Assembly: GCA_016787575.1 (NCBI GenBank)
Contig: JAEUUO010000014.1
Coordinates: 51,622-115,621 of the forward strand
DNA: 64,000 nucleotides
Source of the DNA: Saprospiraceae bacterium
GTDB taxonomy: Bacteria > Bacteroidota > Bacteroidia > Chitinophagales > Saprospiraceae
Reading direction: 5' to 3'
The notes under the pieces were generated by a model. It saw only the letters and a program-made list of their open reading frames with translations, was not told the DNA's origin and ran no database searches. A program made the position numbers and the translations under genes. This document shows, one piece after another, positions 7,585 through 16,534 of the stretch. The first letter of the stretch is position 1. Each line of letters starts with the position of its first letter.

Positions 7585-10500
7585 TTATAGTCCGGATGGA
7601 TCAAATTTTCTGGCAACACCAAACCACTTCACGATTTTCTCAGCTCCGGTTGAATTTTCTTTAATATGGATAATATATGCCCCACTTGAAACGGGAACCC
7701 CTTTGAAGTTTGTCAAATCCCACTCCTGATCCGGAGCAATTTGGGTTTCAACTACACCCGGATTTGACCCGGTTCTCCGTACCGGCACCTCATCTCGTTT
7801 GTATTGCTTAATAAATTTACCATCCACTGAATAAATCGTAACTGTACAATTGGCTGGTAAATTGGTAATTTTTACCACATTGCTGAATTGTCCAGTTTCG
7901 TAGCTTGAAAATCCGTAATAAGGATTTGGAACCACGTTTACATTGTCCAATGCATGGTTGTAGTCATCTTGCTTGGTTACCAATTGTGCTTCGTGACCTT
8001 TGATTGAAAAAGAATAAAAATTATGTCCTTTATTTTCATTGGTTCCCAAAGCATATTGATATGGATTTTGAACTCTCAAACGCACTGTTACATCATTTGG
8101 AATGATTCCGTCCTTATAAGATTTCAATTGTGCCTGCGGTGCTAATGCTGACATACTGCACCAGGTAAAATCACGGAACAATCTGTTTTTATCTGCAATT
8201 TTAGTAGAATTCAATCCCAAACGGAAACTTCTGCAAGAATCGTAAGGTGTTTTTGTAACATAAATGTAATGATGTCCACCTAGAAGCACTGAAAATAAGG
8301 TTTGTGCTAAAGGACACAATGGATTTCGAATTTCATATTCATCGGTAGGATTGTACATCATGTCATCACCAGTCAATGGTCGAAAAGTACAACCATCCAA
8401 TAAAGTATTGTTTGGAGAATAAAATGAATTTTCACCAAAGAATATATTCAAACGTTTTCCCGATTCAACATCCACCGCATATCCAGGAAACCAAGCCAAT
8501 CCGGTACTGTCCTCGTTGGTATCGATGTCTGGCAAACCATCATTATCCAAATCGTCTTTGGTAACAGATGGATTTTTCTTCAAAGCAAAATTTTTCAAAC
8601 CACTTACTGGAGAAACTAAATTTCCGCCAAGATTTGGATTCCAGGTCTCCACTACTACGCAACGGCTCCATTTAGATTTATCAGAAGTAAATACGATATC
8701 CACATTATTCAGATCTGACATTTTAATTGTACCCCTGGTAACTTTAGACAATGGATCAATCCAAACCGGCGTAAGGTAAACCGTATCTGAAGGTAATTTG
8801 TATGGATACCAGGTCCCTTGAATGTCTCCCAACCCAAGCTTTGAATAACATTCTTTTGGATCTATTGCATATGAGGGTTGGCCCAAACTTGATAAAATAA
8901 AATCAGTTAATCCGGTATTGCGATCGGGTTGTCCAACTAACCATTTTGGGCCATTGGCATCTTTGTAATCAAAATAAAGTCCGTCTCCAATGATTCCGCA
9001 GGTGTTTAAAGAATCACTGCCTGCTTCTATTGTCTGACCGATAACAACAGAAATTCCAAATTTGTTAAGTATCTGTTCATTCAGACGATTGATATCTGAT
9101 TCCGACCGAGTGGTGTCGTTAATTGTTTTATTTACCAACAACCAATTTACCGGATCGTCCAACTTTGTATTGCTTGGATTAGAATCGGTAAATTTCAATT
9201 CATAATCACCATCTTTCACGCGAAGTGGATCGTATACTTTTACCTCAATTGGCCCACGACCGGGTTGATAAGTAACTTTTCCATCAAATCCAGGTGCTAG
9301 CATTTTATCATACATGTCTGGTTTAACCAACAAATCAGAATTGCCCATTCCAATACCATCGTGACGAGTGATTTCAAACGTACTTCCGTATTTCGCATTC
9401 AGCTTTTCATAAACCTGTGGTCTTGGAGTTCCTGTATAAGGTTTACCGTCTTCATTAGGACCGATATTCAATCGACCGGGACAATAAGTAGTCCTTTGAC
9501 CTAAGTTTTCAACTAAATTGTAATCTTTGTAATTATTGTAACCATAGGCAATTACGGTAAAGTAATATTTTTTATGGTTGATTAACCGACGATCGCCTTT
9601 TGCAAATTGATCTTCTGTTACTTTGAATGTATGTCTGATGCCTTGGTTAGGACCTGAAACTTTTTCTGAAGGCGTATAAACGATTGGGTGGGTTGTTGGA
9701 TCTGGGCTTGGATTTTTTTGTCCTACCCAATTGTATATTTTTTTGACTTTATTAATTAAATCAACTGTAAATATCTCCCGAACTTTTGTTGGGTCGGCAA
9801 TCGTAGCATCATTGAGTGTGATGGTTGGATCGGCAACTTGAAAAATGCGGTATCCTTCAAAACGATACAAGCTATCAACTCCTGAAGGCAATCCAATACC
9901 TGCTTCTGCATACGACTCAAATTTATTGTTTGAGTTTAGATCGTTGGTTAAAACAAGTATCAACTCCTGATCTAATTCAATGATATCAACATCCGGTGCA
10001 TCCGGGCCATCCTTAATTTTGAAACAATTGTCAAAAAGGTCCTGAGATAATTTATCTGCAGCAAATAATTCATCCATATTTGGACACGGATAATTTTGAT
10101 CCGGAACAAAAGGAACTCCAATGATCAATTCATTGATTGCACCAGGTAACAATTTCATTGGACCAGTAGCTTGTAATGTTCTGCGGTCACCTTCTCCTAA
10201 TGAAGCTGAACACATGCTCCATCCTGCCTGATTGTTTGGAGCATCACTTACTGCATAACGAGTTGTATCTTGTGATGAAGGATTGTAACCACTACCTCCT
10301 TTGGTCAATGGGGTTCCGTCTCTCCAATGGCCGGTCAGATAGCGATAATATTCTATGGCAGTTCCCGGATCTGTTGTTGCAGCCGGATGATTTCCCACTG
10401 AACCGTTGTTGTAATACATAAAAGATGACATACCAAGTTCATTTCCAAATTCATCCAATGGGCCTCGGAAATAATCAACTCCTAAAAGTGGAATATCTGT

Positions 10501-11571
10501 ACAATAGGTATTTACACCCTGATCGCAATTGCAACCATTGGATCCATCAGATGGATCGATGTTGTAGATGTACATCAAACTGCGCTCTCTGTCACAACCA
10601 ATGTAATCATCAGTATAACATCCCAAATCTGGATCAATCCACATTGCGAAATAACAATCTTCCAATTCCTGTGGTGCACGATTGATTAATTTATATCGCT
10701 GGAAAGTCATGTCATTGATTTCATCTCCTGTATTGAAAGCAAATGCCTGCACTTGAACTTCCATACGAATTGGTTCACCGTTTGAATTGGTGTGAATAGC
10801 ACCACCTCCGTTGTCATTGTAAACCCAGAAATACATCTGATCTGGAAAAACTGGTTCGTTACAACCTCGAATATCTATAATTGGAAAATCTCCTTTTTCA
10901 GGTTCGTAAATTCCATTGTCTGAAGGAGAACCCGGTTCTTCATAAAACAAACCCAAACCTTGCGGAAGGAATGGCAGTTCAAAACCATATTTCGAAGAAA
11001 AATATTTATTTCCTCTTGCAGGATAATACAATACGTCTTCAGGAATTTCAGCCAATGTAAGGTCCCTTGTATCTTTTACTTCTTTATAAATTTTTTGTTG
11101 GTCGCGAATACTCTTTCCTAGCACGACGAAAAACTGATCCCAGTTTAAACAATCTTCTGCAGTTGTTTCACCAGTGTTGGGTGTCAGCGGACCTGGCCAA
11201 CAATCATTCATAGACGGACGACGGTAAGCTTGTGCCATTAAATGCAAGTTTCTGTTTGGATCATAACCACCAACCCAAACGGCACCGGCATAAATTGCAG
11301 ATACAGGCTTTTTACTGGATCCTTCCGGAACTTTGGGAACGATGTAGGATCCTTTACTTAAATCCCACCATACATCCCCACCGTTTAATAAACGGGCCCG
11401 AACGTTGTTGATGTCCATATCAATTTGCTTGGTAGCAGCTGCACAGGCACCTCCACGAGGTTTTAAGTTTTTGGATGTCTTGGGATTGGGAGTCACTTGT
11501 TCCGGACGGTTAGCAAAACCAACCGACTGACTCAAGAATAAAATGCTTACTAAAACTATTATTGATCTCAT
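7585..11571 (-). CDS. Large exported protein of a TonB/PorV-linked outer-membrane cassette
   Basis: 1328 residues with a signal peptide (MRSIIVLVSILFLSQSVGFA). No known enzyme domain is recognised. The protein is rich in Asn, Asp, Gly and aromatic residues, has several Cys pairs (for example CNCDQGVNTYC), Ca-binding-like Asp runs (DDLDNDGLPDIDTNED) and ends with a FlgD/T9SS-like beta sandwich beginning VVPNPYYGFSSYETGQ and closing WDLTNFKGVPVSSGAYIIHI. That end resembles the T9SS C-terminal domain but continues with an unusual KWFGVARKFDPSGL tail. It starts 26 bp after the stop of the TonB-dependent receptor, so the two form an operon. Inferred: surface-exposed partner of that receptor, exported through T9SS or held at the receptor. 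Function unknown. Confidence 0.8.
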   Translation of the reverse strand: MRSIIVLVSILFLSQSVGFANRPEQVTPNPKTSKNLKPRGGACAAATKQIDMDINNVRARLLNGGDVWWDLSKGSYIVPKVPEGSSKKPVSAIYAGAVWVGGYDPNRNLHLMAQAYRRPSMNDCWPGPLTPNTGETTAEDCLNWDQFFVVLGKSIRDQQKIYKEVKDTRDLTLAEIPEDVLYYPARGNKYFSSKYGFELPFLPQGLGLFYEEPGSPSDNGIYEPEKGDFPIIDIRGCNEPVFPDQMYFWVYNDNGGGAIHTNSNGEPIRMEVQVQAFAFNTGDEINDMTFQRYKLINRAPQELEDCYFAMWIDPDLGCYTDDYIGCDRERSLMYIYNIDPSDGSNGCNCDQGVNTYCTDIPLLGVDYFRGPLDEFGNELGMSSFMYYNNGSVGNHPAATTDPGTAIEYYRYLTGHWRDGTPLTKGGSGYNPSSQDTTRYAVSDAPNNQAGWSMCSASLGEGDRRTLQATGPMKLLPGAINELIIGVPFVPDQNYPCPNMDELFAADKLSQDLFDNCFKIKDGPDAPDVDIIELDQELILVLTNDLNSNNKFESYAEAGIGLPSGVDSLYRFEGYRIFQVADPTITLNDATIADPTKVREIFTVDLINKVKKIYNWVGQKNPSPDPTTHPIVYTPSEKVSGPNQGIRHTFKVTEDQFAKGDRRLINHKKYYFTVIAYGYNNYKDYNLVENLGQRTTYCPGRLNIGPNEDGKPYTGTPRPQVYEKLNAKYGSTFEITRHDGIGMGNSDLLVKPDMYDKMLAPGFDGKVTYQPGRGPIEVKVYDPLRVKDGDYELKFTDSNPSNTKLDDPVNWLLVNKTINDTTRSESDINRLNEQILNKFGISVVIGQTIEAGSDSLNTCGIIGDGLYFDYKDANGPKWLVGQPDRNTGLTDFILSSLGQPSYAIDPKECYSKLGLGDIQGTWYPYKLPSDTVYLTPVWIDPLSKVTRGTIKMSDLNNVDIVFTSDKSKWSRCVVVETWNPNLGGNLVSPVSGLKNFALKKNPSVTKDDLDNDGLPDIDTNEDSTGLAWFPGYAVDVESGKRLNIFFGENSFYSPNNTLLDGCTFRPLTGDDMMYNPTDEYEIRNPLCPLAQTLFSVLLGGHHYIYVTKTPYDSCRSFRLGLNSTKIADKNRLFRDFTWCSMSALAPQAQLKSYKDGIIPNDVTVRLRVQNPYQYALGTNENKGHNFYSFSIKGHEAQLVTKQDDYNHALDNVNVVPNPYYGFSSYETGQFSNVVKITNLPANCTVTIYSVDGKFIKQYKRDEVPVRRTGSNPGVVETQIAPDQEWDLTNFKGVPVSSGAYIIHIKENSTGAEKIVKWFGVARKFDPSGL

Positions 11572-11597
11572 AAAGCAAAAATGTTCAATGATTAAAA

Positions 11598-14500
11598 TTA
11601 AAATTCGAGAATAGCTCCTAAATAGATTCTTCTCGGTTGTGTAAAATTGTTCGGATTTACTACCCGGTAATTATATTGATTTACAAAATAGTCAATATAA
11701 TCTTCTCCATATACGCCTGTTATATTTGAAAGTTCTGCTGCACCTTTGTCGGAATTTAAGTATCCGTCATCTTTGGAGCCTCCAGAACCTCTGTAAACTC
11801 CTATTACATTTTTGGTGTCAAATAAATTTTGAACTCTTAAATAGATATTCAAATCCAATGGATGCTTTCCGCGAACAATGGAAATGTTTTTGTCGATACG
11901 CAAGTCCACATTAAAATTCCATGGCAAGCGAGATCCATTAATATCGCCCCGGTAACTGGAACCATCAAATCGTATAATTTGTGTGCCCGGTGAATACGGT
12001 CTTCCAGAAGCAGTTGTAACCAACATGTTGATACCGGTATTTGACAAAATATCTTTTCCAAAAACTCTTGGACCATTGTATCTTTTTCCCGATTCATAGC
12101 GGTAATCTGCTGTAAATGAAAAACGATGTCTTTCATCGTAATTGAATGGGAAAATATTACGGATGTTAATCCCTTTTTGAGTCAATCCACTTTGTGTTTC
12201 CGGATCGGAACCCGTTCCATCTGCAAACTGTAAAGTATAAGCAGCAGTAAATTCAAAATTATTGGTACGTCTTAAATCGTATGTAAAGTTGAAACCTTTT
12301 ACTGTACCAAAATCAATATTTCCATAACTGTCGTAAGTACCAATGGTTGCAACGCGGCTGTATGTAATCCGATTGATCATGTTGCGCAATTCTTTATAGT
12401 AAGCAGACATTTTTATTGCAGAAGAATTGCTGATTTTTTGTTGAAAACCTACTTCATAATCTACTGTCCGGCTTGGTTTCAAATTGGCATTGTTCGCCGG
12501 AGTTCTTCCCTGATCATTAAAATAATAATATTCCAAAGCAGTAACGTTGGCATTTGAAGTCGGACGTTGTACCAGGATGTCATAATGTGCAAAAAAGTTG
12601 GAATTGTCAGAAATCGGAAATGAAAAGGCCATCCTTGGCATCCAATTTATTTGCGTTTTATAATCATCAAAAGATTCTTCTACTTTAAAATACCTTCCTT
12701 TAATGGATCTCAAACTGTCAACCGATTGCACATAAGCAGGATATACCAGGTTGCTGGTAAATAATTGATCTGAAGAGTTTACAGGTGAACCTGCACGATT
12801 GTACCATTGGTCTCCATTTCGGTAGGCTTTCACTTCAGTTGATTTTTCTCCCGTAACATAAACCTTGTAGTCATCTCCAATGGACCCAGGTTTTGTGGTT
12901 CCATTGATATCGTGAAAAGATTTTGCACCCAAAAGACCATACAAAGAATAAGGATCTTTCAACACTTTAGTATTGGCATCAAAATAATCTACGCGGGCAC
13001 CTAAACGGAAAATAATGTCTTTAAATGTAAATTTATCCTGAATATAACCACCCACGTAAACCGGAGTAAATGGTGCAACTTCAAATGCTTTACGTCCAGT
13101 AAGAGGATCTGCAATTCTATAAAAGTCTTCAAACTTAACTGTACTCTTGGCTTTATTTCCTAAATAATCAAATCCACTGTAACCAATGACACCCTGGTCT
13201 GTTAATTCGCGCGGAGAAAACATGTTAAGAGCCAAATCGTTGTTGGTCAATTCATTTACATTTCCATAACGATGCACTGCCTGATCAATATCCATTCCTG
13301 GAAATAATTTGGATCGCACTTCTTTGTAAAAACGTGCATCCGAACCAGGAGTAATTAAAGTTTCATAGATATCAATTGAATCCATTAGAAATGGATTGTA
13401 AACTCTACCGATTACTATATTGGTATCAACGCCTACAATATGGTTGTTTGTGTATAATCTGGCTAAGTTCCATAAACTAAAAGGCAATAAGGTCCAGGAT
13501 CTGTTGGTGCGTTGTTCGTAAGTGATCCCAAACTGGATGTTGTGACGACCACTTTTAGATCCACCCGGCAAGAAATCGAATCCACTGGTTACCTGTAAAG
13601 TTGCCAAATCATTGTCGGCTTTGTTGTAACGGTTGTAAACACCACCGACATTGTTGTTAAGGTTACTCCATAAATTGTCGTATGCAGAACTCACCAAACC
13701 ATTAAAGGCTCTGTATCCATCCAATATTTGAGGTTCGTCAATTGGAATCTTGTTTAATGCTGCATAAGCAGGATTTGGTGAACTATTCTGGTCAAATAAA
13801 TTTAAGGATGAATTGTATCCACCTTGTTCGAATCCAGTAACTGAAAAATTATATCCAGTATGTATAAATTGATCATTAAAAACGGTATCAAAACGGCCAT
13901 GAAATTTGCCTAGATATCCATAATCAAAAAATCGGTCCTTGTGGCGCCAATCTTGTGTTTCTGTTTTAGAATTTTGGAAACCACCTTGTAAGGTATAATA
14001 CAAATTTTGGATGTTTGATACACTGGCATCTCCATCCTGCGGACTGTTTAAGTCGGCCAGTTTACCCAAACGATGGCGAAAACGCGCATTGACGCGGTAA
14101 ATATCTGTTTGTGTAATCGGGTTATTGTCCCAGTTTAATAAAGTCCACGCACCTTGTCCGGTGGTATTGTCATCACCCGGATTGAAACGATCGATTACCC
14201 GAGAGTAATTTCCGGATACAGATAAATCGATGTTATCAACTGGTCTGAAATCCAATTTACCGGTTAAGTCGATGGCTTTGTTTTTGGTGTTTGGATTGTA
14301 ATCCAAATATTCAATTTCATTGGTTTCTAAAAATTGACCTGAAACCGATGGTGTTCCGCCGATGAGTTTTAATGGATCCGCTTTTAATCTATTTAAAGTT
14401 GATTCTTTTGCTCTATAAATACCATAAGCAGGCGGATCATCGTCTTTTAAAATATTAAACTGACCAGATAAACGGTAACCAAGGATTGTACGACCTCTGG

Positions 14501-15287
14501 TAGAATCTGTCAATCGTTTTTTGTAAATGGGTCCGGATACATTTACATTTAATAAGTTATAACCAAATGCATCCAATCCCTGTGAGGTTTCATATTCGAG
14601 CCCACCAGAAAATTTGGAAGAAGGTCCTTTACTTGTAGATGAAATGGCACCCCCGGTCAAATCACCATATTGAGCTTCGACGCCCCCAGTAATTACTTGT
14701 ATTTGTTCTAACTCAGTTACAGGAATCTGTCTTCCGGTAATGCGCAGACCATCCAGATAAAACACAGTAGCATCGGAACGGCCGCCCCGGATGTAGATAT
14801 CTCCCCCATCTACACTGGAAAGTCCGGCTGTAGTTGCTGCAATGGCCGTCAAACTTTTAGTAGGGAGGTTTTTTATCTTTTCTGCAGTAACAACCCCACC
14901 TTGAGTGGTATTGTCTTTTTCAATCAATGGTGCTCTGTATTCAATTACTTCAACGGCATCCAGCTGGATACCCGAACTAATTTTAATATTCAATGTATTT
15001 GCTTTTCCTGCAAGCACATTAATGCCTGTAACCCGTTTGGCATTGTAGCCTACATATCGGGCTTCCACGTCGTATTTTCCGGGATCCAGCTGGACGCTGT
15101 AGTTTCCGTCAAAATCTGAGACAATGGTGGTAACCTGAATTCCGTTTTTATAAAGGATAATACCACATTGGATTATGGCTTCTCCGTTAGATTCGTCGGT
15201 AACTTTTCCTGTCAGGGAGGTTTGACTGTGTATTGATATCAGGCAAAACAAAGACAGACTTAAGAGCAGTAAGTATCGTTTGGACAT
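11598..15287 (-). CDS. TonB-dependent receptor with carboxypeptidase-regulatory-like N-terminal domain
   Basis: 1229 residues. Signal peptide (to about residue 21), then a CarboxypepD_reg-like beta domain (SLTGKVTDESNGEAI, residues ~25-105), a plug domain (LPTKSLTAIAATTAGL, then DIYIRGGRSDATVFYLDGL and VITGGVEAQYGDLTGG), and a long barrel ending in a C-terminal aromatic residue (YLGAILEF). This is the SusC-like/OAR-like layout of Bacteroidota. No SusD gene is next to it, so a plain polysaccharide-uptake role is less likely; OAR-type receptors of this size often sit with PorV-like proteins. First gene of a cassette with the 1328-residue protein, preceded by a good promoter. Confidence 0.93.
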   Translation of the reverse strand: MSKRYLLLLSLSLFCLISIHSQTSLTGKVTDESNGEAIIQCGIILYKNGIQVTTIVSDFDGNYSVQLDPGKYDVEARYVGYNAKRVTGINVLAGKANTLNIKISSGIQLDAVEVIEYRAPLIEKDNTTQGGVVTAEKIKNLPTKSLTAIAATTAGLSSVDGGDIYIRGGRSDATVFYLDGLRITGRQIPVTELEQIQVITGGVEAQYGDLTGGAISSTSKGPSSKFSGGLEYETSQGLDAFGYNLLNVNVSGPIYKKRLTDSTRGRTILGYRLSGQFNILKDDDPPAYGIYRAKESTLNRLKADPLKLIGGTPSVSGQFLETNEIEYLDYNPNTKNKAIDLTGKLDFRPVDNIDLSVSGNYSRVIDRFNPGDDNTTGQGAWTLLNWDNNPITQTDIYRVNARFRHRLGKLADLNSPQDGDASVSNIQNLYYTLQGGFQNSKTETQDWRHKDRFFDYGYLGKFHGRFDTVFNDQFIHTGYNFSVTGFEQGGYNSSLNLFDQNSSPNPAYAALNKIPIDEPQILDGYRAFNGLVSSAYDNLWSNLNNNVGGVYNRYNKADNDLATLQVTSGFDFLPGGSKSGRHNIQFGITYEQRTNRSWTLLPFSLWNLARLYTNNHIVGVDTNIVIGRVYNPFLMDSIDIYETLITPGSDARFYKEVRSKLFPGMDIDQAVHRYGNVNELTNNDLALNMFSPRELTDQGVIGYSGFDYLGNKAKSTVKFEDFYRIADPLTGRKAFEVAPFTPVYVGGYIQDKFTFKDIIFRLGARVDYFDANTKVLKDPYSLYGLLGAKSFHDINGTTKPGSIGDDYKVYVTGEKSTEVKAYRNGDQWYNRAGSPVNSSDQLFTSNLVYPAYVQSVDSLRSIKGRYFKVEESFDDYKTQINWMPRMAFSFPISDNSNFFAHYDILVQRPTSNANVTALEYYYFNDQGRTPANNANLKPSRTVDYEVGFQQKISNSSAIKMSAYYKELRNMINRITYSRVATIGTYDSYGNIDFGTVKGFNFTYDLRRTNNFEFTAAYTLQFADGTGSDPETQSGLTQKGINIRNIFPFNYDERHRFSFTADYRYESGKRYNGPRVFGKDILSNTGINMLVTTASGRPYSPGTQIIRFDGSSYRGDINGSRLPWNFNVDLRIDKNISIVRGKHPLDLNIYLRVQNLFDTKNVIGVYRGSGGSKDDGYLNSDKGAAELSNITGVYGEDYIDYFVNQYNYRVVNPNNFTQPRRIYLGAILEF

Positions 15288-15324
15288 AATGTGAATTTGT
15301 GGCTTCTGTCGAAATAAAATTTTG

Positions 15325-15355
15325 CAATGTTAAGAATTTCTAAAAGGATTTCAAA
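15325..15355 (-). promoter_or_regulatory. Promoter of the TonB receptor cassette
   Basis: On the minus strand TTTG (15355-15352) is followed after 19 bp by TAACATTG (15332-15325), one mismatch from the Bacteroidetes -7 consensus TAnnTTTG. Spacing is as expected. The start codon lies about 38 bp downstream of the element. Confidence 0.6.
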
Positions 15356-15416
15356 TACCAATTGGCATCACTTATTTTAAATTAAATTTATCTAATTGGT
15401 TTTCAGTAGTTTATAA

Positions 15417-16367
15417 TCATTTTTGATTTACAATCCGGTCCAATTTTTCCAGGATTGTACTGGCAATTTTTTGTTTTGACTGGTGGGTCCATCCTGCAAT
15501 GTGTGGACTGAGTAAGACCTGGGGCAGTCGATACAATTCATTGTATAAAGCGCTTTCTTCCTTATTAAAGCTGGCAGGTTTTTCATTTTCGAATACATCC
15601 AGGCAGGCTCCCCGGATTTTTCCTGAATGTAAAGCTGCAAGCAAATCAATTGTGTTCACCACCGAACCCCTGGACGTATTTATCAAATAAAAGGAATGAT
15701 TGACTTTGTTAATAAATTCCTCATTTACCAGATACTTCGTTTCAGCAGTCAAGGGTAGATGTAAGCTAATCACATCGGCCGATTCCTGAATTTCGCTCAC
15801 ATCCTGAACGACTGTATAACGAGCGTCTATTGAAGAAAGCTGCTTGTATTTGTCGTAAACCAGGACTTTAACATTTAATCCCCGGAGCAATTCTACAAAC
15901 CGACTGCCGGTATGACCAAATCCAATAACCCCAACTACCTTAGTTGCCAATTCCTCACCGCGATTTTTTTCACGTTCCCAAATGCCATTTCTCAGTTCAT
16001 GATCGGATCGTGTTAAGTTTCTAAATAAAGCCAATAGCATTCCCAGCGCGTGTTCGGCCACCGCATTGCAATTACCTTCCGGACTGCTGATAAGCTTAAC
16101 TCCATGCACCTCAGCCGCTTTGGCATCAATAATTTCCATTCCGGAACCCAATCGGGCAATCCACTTCAGATGATGGGCTTTGTCGAAAAAACCAGCGTCC
16201 ACTTTGATTTTACTATTAATCACCATTCCGGTATAGGGTGCTATAAGTTCACGGGCTTGTTCCAAGCTTATTTCAGGCCAATAATCTACCGCAAAACCTC
16301 GCAATGTCAAGCCATCCAATAACAAAGGATGGACCTCATCGGTAATGAGAATTTTTTTCTTCACCAA
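15417..16367 (-). CDS. NAD-dependent D-2-hydroxyacid dehydrogenase (SerA-like)
   Basis: 316 residues, short form without an ACT or other regulatory tail. Visible: Rossmann motif GFGHTG at 149-154 with acidic YDKYK (Asp172) that favours NAD over NADP, the signature block NTSRGSVVNTIDLLAAL with catalytic Arg233, DVFENEKP with the Glu, and catalytic His289 in LLSPHIAGWT. The family includes phosphoglycerate dehydrogenase and other 2-hydroxyacid dehydrogenases; substrate cannot be fixed from sequence. There is no ATG at the front: the start is TTG at 16367 or, one codon on, GTG at 16364. No serB or serC is next to it, so a role in serine synthesis is only a possibility. Confidence 0.9.
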   Translation of the reverse strand: MVKKKILITDEVHPLLLDGLTLRGFAVDYWPEISLEQARELIAPYTGMVINSKIKVDAGFFDKAHHLKWIARLGSGMEIIDAKAAEVHGVKLISSPEGNCNAVAEHALGMLLALFRNLTRSDHELRNGIWEREKNRGEELATKVVGVIGFGHTGSRFVELLRGLNVKVLVYDKYKQLSSIDARYTVVQDVSEIQESADVISLHLPLTAETKYLVNEEFINKVNHSFYLINTSRGSVVNTIDLLAALHSGKIRGACLDVFENEKPASFNKEESALYNELYRLPQVLLSPHIAGWTHQSKQKIASTILEKLDRIVNQK

Positions 16368-16508
16368 GGGATTTCTAATTTAACTAATGCAAAGTAGCAG
16401 AATTGGCTGATATTTTAATACTTCCGAAAATGAAACAGCTGTCCAAAATGAATCCACTAATAAAGCATCCTTTTTTTGAATATACCCATAAAAACAGGTA
16501 GCTTCCTG

Positions 16509-16516
16509 TATCTTTG
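16509..16516 (+). promoter_or_regulatory. -7 promoter element of carB
   Basis: TATCTTTG matches TAnnTTTG exactly. It covers the TTG at 16514 that could be taken for an upstream start, so the real carB start must be the ATG at 16535, leaving a leader of about 12 bases. Confidence 0.55.
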
Positions 16517-16534
16517 CGCGAAATTATCCATTTA

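Noticed and set aside
16514..16534. TTG start seven codons before the chosen carB ATG
   Set aside because: It lies inside the TATCTTTG promoter element, and the conserved protein begins right after the ATG.
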